Source: Streptomyces lucensis JCM 4490 (GTDB lineage: Bacteria; Actinomycetota; Actinomycetes; Streptomycetales; Streptomycetaceae). Taken from it: 64,000 bases of DNA. The stretch lies in contig NZ_BMUE01000004.1 of the NCBI RefSeq assembly GCF_014650035.1, positions 186,001-250,000 on the forward strand, in the 5' to 3' direction. Positions 49,535 through 58,198 of this stretch are shown piece by piece (position 1 is the first letter of the stretch; the number at the start of each line of letters is the position of its first letter). The notes below the pieces were generated by a model, which saw nothing but the letters and a program-made list of their open reading frames with translations, was not told where the DNA came from and did not search any database. The translations under genes were made by a program, and so were the position numbers.

Positions 49535-50102
49535 AGCACCCGTGGTCCCCCTGCACCCCCAGCCCGTCCCCGACCACCCCGACCGGTTGCGCTGGATCGT
49601 CCCCGCCGGTCTCCTCACCTGGACGGGAGCGCCCGCCTCGGTGCCGGCGCCGCTGGCGGCACTGCTCGCGGACGGCACCCTCGCCCACGTCAGCGTCGAA
49701 CCCGGCGTCGTCGTCACCCGCCTCGGCGAAGGCCGCTCCTGGCGCGCGGACGGGGCCCGGGTCCGCACCGCGTTGCACAACGCCCTGGAAGATCCCACTG
49801 GTTGGAGCCCGGCGGCGGACGCCGAAGGGCCCCGCGACGACACGCCGCTCCACACGGCCGCGCTGAACCTCATCGCCGGACCGGTGGGCGAACGGGCCCG
49901 CTCGCACGGCGGTGCCATCGAGCTGGTCGGCGTGAGCGACGGCGTTGTCACCGTACGCCTCGTCGGTGCCTGCCACGGCTGTCCCGCCGCCCGGCTCACC
50001 CTCCACCACGGACTGGAGCGCCCGCTGCGCCGGCAATGCCCCCAGCTCATCGAGGTCCGGCACGTCGGACCGGGCGGCCGTCGCTCCGACGGCGGCCGGT
50101 GA
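49527..50102 (+). CDS. NifU-like Fe-S scaffold domain protein
   Basis: This 191-residue protein starts at GTG 49527 inside feoB. Its N-terminal half (about 1-90) is an unassigned alpha/beta domain. The C-terminal half is NifU-like: LNLIAGPVGERARSHGGAIE, GVVTVRLVGACHGCPAARLT and LHHGLERPLRRQCPQLIEV. The CxxC (CHGC) carries the transferable Fe-S cluster. Coupling to FeoB suggests channelling imported iron into Fe-S assembly, needed for the cluster-rich NarGH. Confidence 0.85.
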   Translation: MGEAPVVPLHPQPVPDHPDRLRWIVPAGLLTWTGAPASVPAPLAALLADGTLAHVSVEPGVVVTRLGEGRSWRADGARVRTALHNALEDPTGWSPAADAEGPRDDTPLHTAALNLIAGPVGERARSHGGAIELVGVSDGVVTVRLVGACHGCPAARLTLHHGLERPLRRQCPQLIEVRHVGPGGRRSDGGR

Positions 50103-50360
50103 ACCAGGTCCGTACGACCGCGGCACCGGTGTTCGGCCCTATCAGAACAGCGCCGGCAGGAGGGCTTCGATCAGATGGGGTCCAGGCTCGGCGAGGGGCT
50201 GGTGCAGCTAGGTGGTGAGGTCATCGGCGGTGGTGGCACGCGAGGCCGCGGTCGGCGCACCGGTCGGCGACAACGGCCGTTCAGCGTGCGGGACGGGGCC
50301 GTCCATGTTCCTTGGTCGCTCACTCGTGCCACCGTGTTGCTCTCATGGGGTGGCTGCCGA
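50103..50360. other. Intergenic region, no gene seen
   Basis: This 258-bp gap lies between the convergent NifU-like (plus) and VKOR (minus) genes. It probably holds terminators, but no perfect stem longer than 7 bp was found by eye. Confidence 0.3.
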
Positions 50361-50996
50361 TCACAGCAGGCTGCTCCAGTACGACCAGAAGCGGGTGAGG
50401 ACGAGCAGCACGATCACCCCGTACCAGGCACCGAGCAGCATCCAGTGCGTGTCCTGGAGGAACTCCAGCACGCCACGGGGAAGGGCGATGATTCCTCGTT
50501 GCAGGCAGTGCAGGGAGACGTACCAGAAGAGGGCGATGGTGACGGCCCAGACGACGACGCAGTAGGGGCAGAGCTTGCCCAGCTCGTAGAGCGACTGACC
50601 GATCAGCCAGTGCACGAACACGACTCCCACCAGGGCCCCGGCGTCCAGCGCGAGCCACAGCCTGCGGTGCAGGCGCGCCCCGGAGAGGACGGCGATGCCG
50701 AGGGCGGTCACGGCGGCGAAGGCGCCCAGTCCGAGCAGCATGTTGGGGAAGCCGAACAGGCTGCCCTGCGGGCTGGACATGACGCTGCCGCAGCTCACGA
50801 CGGGGCTGATGTTGCATGGTGGCTGGTAGCCGGGATCGCGGAGCAGACGCCAGTCGTCCACGGTGAGCTGGAAGGAAGCCAGCCAGCCCAGGACTCCGGC
50901 CGCGAGCATCGCCCAACCGGTGCGGCGACTGGCGCCGACCGGGGGCGGACGTCGGCCTGTTGTGGCGTCCGGCACCAGGGCGGGTCCGTGGGTCAT
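50361..50996 (-). CDS. Vitamin K epoxide reductase (VKOR)-family membrane protein
   Basis: This 211-residue protein starts ATG 50996, overlapping narI2 by 4 bp. It has four or five membrane helices. The VKOR redox motifs are present: the loop Cys in CNISPVVSCGSVMSS, with SLFGFPNMLLGLGAF after it, and the active-site CPYC in ELGKLCPYCVVVWA. Bacterial VKOR reoxidises DsbA-like proteins with quinone. It is the fifth cistron of nar operon 2 and is absent from operon 1, so it may help fold or protect an exported partner during anaerobic quinone use. Confidence 0.87.
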   Translation of the reverse strand: MTHGPALVPDATTGRRPPPVGASRRTGWAMLAAGVLGWLASFQLTVDDWRLLRDPGYQPPCNISPVVSCGSVMSSPQGSLFGFPNMLLGLGAFAAVTALGIAVLSGARLHRRLWLALDAGALVGVVFVHWLIGQSLYELGKLCPYCVVVWAVTIALFWYVSLHCLQRGIIALPRGVLEFLQDTHWMLLGAWYGVIVLLVLTRFWSYWSSLL

Positions 50997-51778
50997 GCGG
51001 CTCTCCGGGAGCCTGAGGTCGACCGGGGCCGTCCCCCGGCCGTCGGAGCCGGTGCCGGTGTGGCCCGCCTGCGGTAGACGAGATAGGGCCGGGCCAGATA
51101 GCCGATGGGCACGCTCCACACGTGCACGAGGCGGGTGAAGGGCCAGCCCGCGAAGAGCAGGCAGGCGGTCAGCGCGTGCAACTGGAACAGCAGCGGGGCA
51201 CCGGTGATCGCCTCTGGCCGAGGCTGCAGGGTGAAGATGCCGCGGAACCAGACGGAAATGGTCTCCCGGTAGTCGTAGCCCGCGCCGAGGACGTTGTGCG
51301 CGGCGGTCGCGGAGATGCCGAGCAGCACTGTGGCGGACAGCAGCGGGAAGAGCACCTTGTCGCTTCGGTCGGTGCCGAGGCGAATGCGGCGGGTGAGCAG
51401 CCGTCGGGCGCACAGCATGCCGAGCCCGGTGACCATGGCGACGCCCGCCACCGAGCCCGCCCACACGGCCGTGGTGTGGTAGGTGTGTTCGCTGATGCCG
51501 CCCGCCTCGGTCCAGGAGGCGGGCACGGCGAGCCCCACGACGTGCCCGGCGATCACCATGAAGGCGCCGAGGTGGAACAGCGGGCTGCCCCAGCGCAGCC
51601 AGCGGTGTTCCAGAAGCTGGCTGGTGTGGGTGGTCCAGCCGAACTGGTCCTGGCGGTAGCGCCAGACGTGCCCGACGACGAACACGGCGAGGCAGATGTA
51701 GGGGAAGGCAACCCACAGCAGTAGGTCGGTGCCGCTCGCCGGCGTGGCGGTCGGAGAGGAGAGGGCTGTGGCGTTCAT
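50993..51778 (-). CDS. narI: Respiratory nitrate reductase gamma subunit (copy 2)
   Basis: This 261-residue cytochrome b subunit has five membrane helices like copy 1. Landmarks are AVFVVGHVWRYRQDQFGWTT, SPLFHLGAFMVIAGHVVGLA, LGAGYDYRETISVWFRGIFT and LFQLHALTACLLFAGWPFTR. The C-terminus is Ala/Pro/Arg-rich. It overlaps narJ2 and the VKOR gene by 4 bp each. Confidence 0.94.
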   Translation of the reverse strand: MNATALSSPTATPASGTDLLLWVAFPYICLAVFVVGHVWRYRQDQFGWTTHTSQLLEHRWLRWGSPLFHLGAFMVIAGHVVGLAVPASWTEAGGISEHTYHTTAVWAGSVAGVAMVTGLGMLCARRLLTRRIRLGTDRSDKVLFPLLSATVLLGISATAAHNVLGAGYDYRETISVWFRGIFTLQPRPEAITGAPLLFQLHALTACLLFAGWPFTRLVHVWSVPIGYLARPYLVYRRRATPAPAPTAGGRPRSTSGSRRAA

Positions 51779-52572
51779 CGACTGCCTTCCCTGCGGGTGG
51801 TGGTCGGGGCGGCCGGCTGCACACGGGTCGGTGGGGCGGCCGTCGGCGGCACGAAGGTGCCCGGTGGGGCGAACTCCCCGTCGCCGTATGTCCCGTACGG
51901 GTCGAGGCCGACCTCTTCGTTCGGCGGGCCCTCGGCGACGAGCTGGGCCACCGCCGCGCGGTCCGCCTCGGTGGGCGGCGGCAGCAGGGTGAGCAGTGCG
52001 GCCAGGATGTGCCGGTACGGCGAGTCGGCGTCGGTCAGGGCGCGGTGGATCAGCTCCAGACCGCGCCGGTGCTGACGCAGCGGTGCTTCTCCGCCGCCCG
52101 GGCCCGCCAGGGCGGCGAACTCCAGGACGACCGGGAGGTGGTCGGGCAGTTCACCCCTGTCGGTGTCCCATCCGGCGGCCCGGTAGCGCTGGTTCAGGGT
52201 GAGCAGGGCCATGCCGCGGCGGCGGGTGTCGCCGTGCAGGTAGTAGGTGAGGTAGAGGCTGCTCTTGCGGCGCAGGTCGAACATCTCGACGTAGTGGCGT
52301 TCCAGCGCCTCGGGGTCCTGTGCGGCGAACCAGTCGGTGAACCGGACGAGGTGTTCCGCCCCGGGCGTGGCCGGCAGGGCCTCCACCACGGTCGTCAAGT
52401 CGCCCCTGGCCGCGACCAGTTCCGGGTCGGGGTACTGCAACAACAACGACACGAGCCGCAGTGTCAGCGCGCGGCCCGCCGCCTCCTCGGGTGTGAGCCG
52501 GGCCGGGCGGCGTACGGCTGCCCGGACGCGGGTGCGGACGAGGGCGGGAATCGTTGCGGCGAGCGGGCTCAC
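51775..52572 (-). CDS. narJ: Nitrate reductase assembly chaperone NarJ (copy 2)
   Basis: This 265-residue chaperone is longer than copy 1 because of a Pro/Thr-rich C-terminal extension (GTFVPPTAAPPTRVQPAAPT). The core motifs SLLLQYPDPELVAARGDLT, YVEMFDLRRKSSLYLTYYLH and GELPDHLPVVLEFAALAGPG are intact. It lies between narH2 and narI2 with 4-bp overlaps. Confidence 0.92.
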   Translation of the reverse strand: MSPLAATIPALVRTRVRAAVRRPARLTPEEAAGRALTLRLVSLLLQYPDPELVAARGDLTTVVEALPATPGAEHLVRFTDWFAAQDPEALERHYVEMFDLRRKSSLYLTYYLHGDTRRRGMALLTLNQRYRAAGWDTDRGELPDHLPVVLEFAALAGPGGGEAPLRQHRRGLELIHRALTDADSPYRHILAALLTLLPPPTEADRAAVAQLVAEGPPNEEVGLDPYGTYGDGEFAPPGTFVPPTAAPPTRVQPAAPTTTRREGSR

Positions 52573-54095
52573 GGACGGCCTCCGGCGGTGGTGTGGCGGC
52601 GCAGGGTGGGGATGCCGAGCATGACCTTGCGGGGCTCGGCCTCGCCGGACGTCTCGACCGGGCAGCGGTTCTCCATCGCGGTGAGCGCGGCGGCGTCCTC
52701 CTTGTGGGCGGCGGGGACGACGTACCGGTCGGCGTACTTGGCGACGGCGAGCAGCCGGTGCAGGTCCTGCCCCTCGCCGGCGGTCAGGCCGACGGCCTTG
52801 AGCACCTTCTCGTCGCCGGCCTCGCCGAGGGTGCGTTCACGCATGTACGAGCGCAGCGCGGTGAGTTTCATCAGCACACCGGCTACGACGTCGGTGTCGC
52901 CGGCGGTGAACAGTTCCGCCAGGTACTCCAGCGGGATGCGCAGCCGGGTGACGGCGGCGAACACGTGGTCGGGGTCGTCCTGGTTTCCGCCCGCGGCGTC
53001 GACGGAGTCCAGGACCGGGGAGAGGGGCGGCACGTACCAGACCATCGGCAGCGTGCGGTACTCCGGGTGCAGCGGCAGCGCCACCTTGTAGCGCATGACC
53101 AGGTCGTACACCGGGGAGCGGCGGGCCGCCTCCAGCCAGTCCTCCGGGATCCCGGACTCCCGTGCGGCCGCGATCACGCCGGGGTCGGACGGGTCGAGGA
53201 AGACGCCGCGCTGGGCCTCCAGCAGGTCCCGCTCGTTCGCGGTCGCCGCGGCCTCGCCCACCTTGTCGGCGTCGTACAGCAGCAGCCCGAGGTAGCGCAG
53301 CCGGCCGACGCACGTCTCCGAGCAGACCGTGGGCTGCCCCGCCTCGATGCGCGGGAAGCAGAACGTGCACTTCTCGGCCTTGCCGGTGGCGTGGTTGACG
53401 TAGACCTTCTTGTACGGGCACGCCGTGACGCACATCCGCCAGCCGCGGCAGCGGTCCTGGTCCACGAGAACGATGCCGTCCTCGACCCGCTTGTACATGG
53501 CGCCGGACGGACAGGCCGACACGCAGGCCGGGTTGAGGCAGTGCTCGCACAGCCTGGGGAGGTGGAACAGGAAGGTCTGCTCGAACTCGAACTTCACCTT
53601 ATCCGCCCATGCACCGGTCAGGTTGGGGTCGGCGCCCGCGTGCTCGGGCGCGCCGCCGAGGCCGTCCTCCCAGTTGGCGCCCCAGGTGATGGCGGTGGGC
53701 CTGCCGGTGAGGACCGAGCGGGGGCGGGCGACGGGCATGTCCTTCTGGGCGGGGGCACTGACGAGGTTGTCGTAGTCGTAGGTGACCGGCTCGTAGTAGT
53801 CCTCGATGGAGGGCAGGTCGGGGTTGGAGAAGAGGGACAGCAGGCGCTTGACGCGGCCGCCGGAGCGCAGGACGAGGCGTCCGCGCTTGTCGAGCATCCA
53901 GCCGCCCTTCCAGTGTTCCTGGTCCTCGTAGCGGCGGGGGTAGCCGACGCCGGGCTTGGTCTCGACGTTGTTGAACCAGGCGTATTCGACGCCGGTGCGG
54001 TTGGTCCACGTCTGCTTGCAGGTGACCGAACAGGTGTGGCACCCGATGCACTTGTCGAGGTTCATCACCATCGCGACTTGAGCCATCACTCGCAT
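52569..54095 (-). CDS. narH: Respiratory nitrate reductase beta subunit (copy 2)
   Basis: This 508-residue Fe-S subunit has all four cluster motifs as in copy 1: CIGCHTCSVTC, CEHCLNPACVSACPSG, CRGWRMCVTACPYKK and CTFCFPRIEAGQPTVCSETC. It lacks the long Pro/Gly tail of copy 1. It starts one base after the narG2 stop codon. Confidence 0.95.
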   Translation of the reverse strand: MRVMAQVAMVMNLDKCIGCHTCSVTCKQTWTNRTGVEYAWFNNVETKPGVGYPRRYEDQEHWKGGWMLDKRGRLVLRSGGRVKRLLSLFSNPDLPSIEDYYEPVTYDYDNLVSAPAQKDMPVARPRSVLTGRPTAITWGANWEDGLGGAPEHAGADPNLTGAWADKVKFEFEQTFLFHLPRLCEHCLNPACVSACPSGAMYKRVEDGIVLVDQDRCRGWRMCVTACPYKKVYVNHATGKAEKCTFCFPRIEAGQPTVCSETCVGRLRYLGLLLYDADKVGEAAATANERDLLEAQRGVFLDPSDPGVIAAARESGIPEDWLEAARRSPVYDLVMRYKVALPLHPEYRTLPMVWYVPPLSPVLDSVDAAGGNQDDPDHVFAAVTRLRIPLEYLAELFTAGDTDVVAGVLMKLTALRSYMRERTLGEAGDEKVLKAVGLTAGEGQDLHRLLAVAKYADRYVVPAAHKEDAAALTAMENRCPVETSGEAEPRKVMLGIPTLRRHTTAGGRP

Positions 54096-54096
54096 G

Positions 54097-57000
54097 TCAG
54101 TACTCCACTTGCTGGCTGCGGCGGCGGATGACGGTGACCTCGTCGCGCTGGTTGCCGGTCGGGCCGTAGTAGTTGAAGGCGTAGGTGAACTGGGCGTAGC
54201 CGCCGGCGAGATGGGTGGGCTTGAGCAGCAGGCGGGTGAGCGAGTTGTGGATGCCGCCGCGCTTGCCGCTGACCTCGGTCTTCGGCACGTTCACGTTGCG
54301 GTCCTGGGCGTGGTACATGTACACCGTGCCCTCGGGCATGCGGTGAGTGACCACGGCGCGGGCGGCGACGACACCGTTGCGGTTGTACGCCTCGATCCAC
54401 TCGTTGTCCTTGACGCCGATCCGCTCGGCGTCCTCCACGGACATCCAGATCGTGGGACCGCCACGGGACAGGTCGAGCATGTACTTGTTGTCCTGGTAGT
54501 TCGAGTGGATGGACCACTTCGAGTGCGGGGTCAGGTAGCGGACCGTGACCTCGGTACGGCCGTTCTCGTGCAGTTGCTCGTCGCCGTAGTGCCTGGGCGT
54601 GTTCAGCGGGGGCCGGTAGACGGGGAGTTGTTCACCGAGCTCGGCGATCCAGTCGTGCTGGACGAAGAAGTGCTGCCGGCCGGTGAGGGTGTGCCAGGGC
54701 TTCTTGTGCTCGGTGTTGATGACGAACGGCGAGTAGCGACGCCCGCCGGTCTCCGAGCCCGACCACTCGTAGGAGGTCATCACGGCTCGCGGCTGGGTGC
54801 GGGTGTCGGCGAAGGTGATCCGCTCGGCCTCGCGTTCGGCGGCGAGTTCCACCAGGCCGTCGCTGCCGGTCTGCCGCTCGAGTTCACGGAAGCCCTCGGT
54901 GGCCAGGCGGCCGTTGGTCGTGCCGGACAGGGCGAGGATCGCCTCGCACATGTGGGAGGCGGTGGCCAGGGAGGGCCGTCCCGCGGCGACTCCGTCCCTC
55001 ACCGTCCCGTTGCGGCGCCGCAGCTCGTCGATCTCCTGGTTCGGGTGGACGGTGACGCCCTTGGTGGTCGTCCCCAGGGTGTCGAGCAGCGGTCCGACGG
55101 CGCGCATCTTCTGCGCGACGGCGGCGTAGTCCCGTTCGATGACGGCCAGCTTGGGCATGGTCCGCCCGGGGACCGGCTCGCACTCGCCGGTCTTCCAGTC
55201 CCGTACGACTCCGCCGGGCTGGGCGAGTTCGTCGGGGGTGTCGTGCAGCAGCGGTACCGCGAGGACGTCGGTGCGGGTGCCCAGGTGCTCGGCGGCCAGC
55301 TCGCTGAACCGGTCGGCGAGGGTCAGGAAGGTGTCGTAGTCGGTGCGGGCCTGCCAGGGCGGGGCGATGGCGGGGGTGAAGGCGTGCACGAAGGGGTGCA
55401 TGTCCGTGCTGGACAGGTCGTCCTTCTCGTACCACGTCGCGGCCGGCAGGACCACGTCGGACAGCAGGCCGGTGGAGGTCATCCGGAAGTCCATGCAGAC
55501 CAGCAGGTCGAGCTTGCCCTCCGGGGCCTCCTCCCGCCAGACGACGTCCTTCGGACGGCCCTCATGCGGTGTCTCCTCGGAGCGGACCGCCGCGTCGGTC
55601 CCCAGGAGATGGCGCAGGAAGTACTCGCTGCCCTTGCCGGAGGAGCCAAGCAGATTCGCCCGCCACACGGTCAGCACGCGCGGGAAGTTGGCCGGGTCGT
55701 CGGGATCCTCAACGGCGAACCGCAGCCTGCCGGACTTCAGTTCGTCGACGATGTGCTCGGCGACCGGCCGGCCGGCTCGTGCCGCTTCGTCCGTCAGGTC
55801 CAGCGGGTTGCGGTTGAAACCGGGGTGACCGGGCGTCCAGCCCAGCCGCACGGCCTGCGCCAGGCAGTCCGCGAACGCCTTTCCCTTGAACCGTCCTTCG
55901 CCCAACGGGGAGGCCAGCTCGTCGGGTCCGAACGCCTCGTAGCGCCACTGGTCGGAGTTCAGGTACCAGTACGAGGTGCCGGCCATGTGCCGGGTGGGCC
56001 GCTGCCAGTCGAACGCGAACGACAGATGCTGCTGCCCGGTGACCGGGCGGACCTTCTCCTGGCCGACGTAGTGCGCCCAGCCACCGCCGTTGACCCCCTG
56101 GCAGCCGGTCATGGTCGTCAGCGCCAGGAAGGCACGGTAGATGGTGTCCGAGTGGAACCAGTGGTTGGTACCGGCACCGAGAGCGATCATGGAACGGCCG
56201 TTGGTCCGCTCTGCGTTGCGGGCGAACTCCCGGGCGATCCGGGCCGCCTGCTCGGCCGGGACGGAGGTGATCGTCTCCTGCCAGGCCGGGGTGTACGGCT
56301 CGGCCGCGTCGTCGTACGAAGACGGCCAGCTGCCCGGCAGACCGGGACGCCCCACCCCGTACTGGGCGAGCATCAGGTCGAAGACGGTGGTGACCAGGCG
56401 GCCGCCGATCGTGCGGACCGGGACACCGCGGACCATGGACGAGCCGCCCTCCGTGGCGCCCTCGTCGAAGCGGGGCAGCGCGACCTCGGCGGTGTCCTCG
56501 GCCCGGTCCAGCAGGGTCAGCGCGGGCACGGTGTCGCCGAGTCCGAGATTCCAGCGGCGCTGGTCCTCCTTGGCCCAGCGGAAGCCGAGCGAGCCGTTGG
56601 GAACGACGGGTTCGCCGGTGACCGCGTCCAGGAGAACGGTCTTGGACTCGGCGTGCTCCGTGCCGTGCCCGAGGTCGGCCGCGGTCAGGAAACCGTCGGG
56701 CACCAGGCCGCCCCCGGTGCGCTCGCGCAGGGTCACCAGGAACGGGGCGTCGGTGAACTTGCGCAGGTAGTCCTGGAAGTACGGCACCTCGCGGTCGACG
56801 AGGAACTCGCGCAGGATCACATGTCCCATGGCCATCGCCAGCGCGCCGTCCGTGCCGGGGTGCGGAGCCAGCCACTCGTCGGCGTGCTTGACGTTGTCGG
56901 CGTAGTCGGGGCTGACCGCGACGACCTTCGTACCGTTGTAGCGGGTCTCGGTCAGGAAGTGCGCGTCCGGGGTGCGGGTCACCGGGATGTTGGAACCCCA

Positions 57001-57798
57001 CATGATCAGGTAGCCGGCGTTCCACCAGTCCGCCGCCTCCGGGACGTCGGTCTGGTCGCCGAAGACCTGCGGGGATGCGATCGGCAGGTCCGCGTACCAG
57101 TCGTAGAACGACAGCAGGGTGCCGCCGATCAGCGAGTGGTAGCGGGCACCGGCCGCGAAGGACGCCATCGACATCGCCGGGATGGGTGAGAAGCCCGCGA
57201 CGCGGTCGGGGCCGTACGTCTTGGTGGTGTGCACCTGGGCGGCGGCGATCAGCTCGCTCACCTCGTCCCAGTCGGCGCGGACCAGACCGCCCTTGCCGCG
57301 GGCCCGCTTGTACGCCCGCGTCTTCGCCGGGTCGGAGGTGATCTCCGCCCAGGCCGCCACAGGGTCGCCCAGCCGCTTGCGGGCCTCGCGCCACAGCTTC
57401 AGCAGGGCGCCCCGTACGTACGGGTAGCGAACGCGGCTGGGCGAGTAGGTGTACCAGGAGAACGACGCCCCGCGCGGGCAGCCGCGCGGCTCGTACTCGG
57501 GGCAGTCCGCGCCGATGGACGGGTAGTCGGTGGCCTGGTGCTCCCACGTGATGATGCCGTCCTTGACGTACACCATCCACGAGCAGGAGCCCGTGCAGTT
57601 CACACCGTGCGTGGAACGCACCACCTTGTCGTGGGCCCACCGGTCCCGGTAGAAGCCCTCCCACTTGGGGTCGCCCGTGCCGAACACGGCGCGTCCGTCG
57701 GTGGACACCTCGCGGCGGGTGAGCAGCCGCCGGGTGGCCAGCGGCCAGCCCGCGCCGGCACCCGGCACCTGACGCGGTGCGTTCTGATCGTTCTCCAT
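54097..57798 (-). CDS. narG: Respiratory nitrate reductase alpha subunit (copy 2)
   Basis: This 1233-residue catalytic subunit starts MENDQNAPRQVPGAGAGWPL. The FS0 ligands are in HGVNCTGSCSWMVYVKDG and CPRG; SFYDWYADLPIASPQVFGDQ and WGSNIPVTRTPDAHF are in the Mo domain. Like copy 1 it lacks a Tat signal. DosR-like boxes lie 94-128 bp upstream of the start codon. It is the first gene of narG2-narH2-narJ2-narI2-VKOR. Confidence 0.96.
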   Translation of the reverse strand: MENDQNAPRQVPGAGAGWPLATRRLLTRREVSTDGRAVFGTGDPKWEGFYRDRWAHDKVVRSTHGVNCTGSCSWMVYVKDGIITWEHQATDYPSIGADCPEYEPRGCPRGASFSWYTYSPSRVRYPYVRGALLKLWREARKRLGDPVAAWAEITSDPAKTRAYKRARGKGGLVRADWDEVSELIAAAQVHTTKTYGPDRVAGFSPIPAMSMASFAAGARYHSLIGGTLLSFYDWYADLPIASPQVFGDQTDVPEAADWWNAGYLIMWGSNIPVTRTPDAHFLTETRYNGTKVVAVSPDYADNVKHADEWLAPHPGTDGALAMAMGHVILREFLVDREVPYFQDYLRKFTDAPFLVTLRERTGGGLVPDGFLTAADLGHGTEHAESKTVLLDAVTGEPVVPNGSLGFRWAKEDQRRWNLGLGDTVPALTLLDRAEDTAEVALPRFDEGATEGGSSMVRGVPVRTIGGRLVTTVFDLMLAQYGVGRPGLPGSWPSSYDDAAEPYTPAWQETITSVPAEQAARIAREFARNAERTNGRSMIALGAGTNHWFHSDTIYRAFLALTTMTGCQGVNGGGWAHYVGQEKVRPVTGQQHLSFAFDWQRPTRHMAGTSYWYLNSDQWRYEAFGPDELASPLGEGRFKGKAFADCLAQAVRLGWTPGHPGFNRNPLDLTDEAARAGRPVAEHIVDELKSGRLRFAVEDPDDPANFPRVLTVWRANLLGSSGKGSEYFLRHLLGTDAAVRSEETPHEGRPKDVVWREEAPEGKLDLLVCMDFRMTSTGLLSDVVLPAATWYEKDDLSSTDMHPFVHAFTPAIAPPWQARTDYDTFLTLADRFSELAAEHLGTRTDVLAVPLLHDTPDELAQPGGVVRDWKTGECEPVPGRTMPKLAVIERDYAAVAQKMRAVGPLLDTLGTTTKGVTVHPNQEIDELRRRNGTVRDGVAAGRPSLATASHMCEAILALSGTTNGRLATEGFRELERQTGSDGLVELAAEREAERITFADTRTQPRAVMTSYEWSGSETGGRRYSPFVINTEHKKPWHTLTGRQHFFVQHDWIAELGEQLPVYRPPLNTPRHYGDEQLHENGRTEVTVRYLTPHSKWSIHSNYQDNKYMLDLSRGGPTIWMSVEDAERIGVKDNEWIEAYNRNGVVAARAVVTHRMPEGTVYMYHAQDRNVNVPKTEVSGKRGGIHNSLTRLLLKPTHLAGGYAQFTYAFNYYGPTGNQRDEVTVIRRRSQQVEY

Positions 57799-57891
57799 GG
57801 CCAGGAACGCTAGGCGGAGCGGCACCTGGCGCGCCTGGGGCCGGCGGTCCCCGCGGGATGCCCCTCCGGCCCCATCCGGCCGGCCGGAAGA

Positions 57892-57905
57892 GGGACCAAT
57901 GGCCC
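57892..57905. promoter_or_regulatory. DosR/OsdR-like box upstream of narG2
   Basis: GGGACCAATGGCCC is a near-symmetric 14-mer and the best reference box in the window. It lies 94 bp before narG2, where an activator box would stand relative to a leader. Confidence 0.65.
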
Positions 57906-57912
57906 ATGAACG

Positions 57913-57926
57913 GGGCCCGGTCGACC
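57913..57926. promoter_or_regulatory. Weaker second DosR/OsdR-like box upstream of narG2
   Basis: GGGCCCGGTCGACC matches 9 of 14 of the reference box. Its centre is 21 bp away, the spacing expected of paired sites. Confidence 0.35.
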
Positions 57927-58198
57927 GGGTGGTCGGTCGGCACCAAAGCTGCATGCTGGGCATTGATCGAATCGCGGATGCCCATCTGTACGACCGCATT
58001 CCGTGCCTGTCAGGCGGCCCATTCCCCCGTCCCGGCCGCCGCAGGTGTAGCGCGTACGGCGCGTGGCGCCCGGTTCGGTCGTGCGTCCGGCCGCGCCCCG
58101 CGGCCGGACGCGGCATCCGCCCCGAGAACCGGCACCCGGAATGCCATCCCCACCCGCATCGGCCGGCCGCGCCGGCCCGACCTGCTGGAGACACGACC

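Larger units (their letters stand above)
57799..58198. promoter_or_regulatory. Divergent control region of narG2 and the hemerythrin fusion
   Basis: This 400-bp gap between narG2 (minus) and the hemerythrin/DUF2249 gene (plus) contains a DosR-like box pair at 57892 and 57913. No other repeat was recognised. An AT-richer patch at about 57940-57985 may hold the promoter for the plus-strand gene. Confidence 0.5.
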
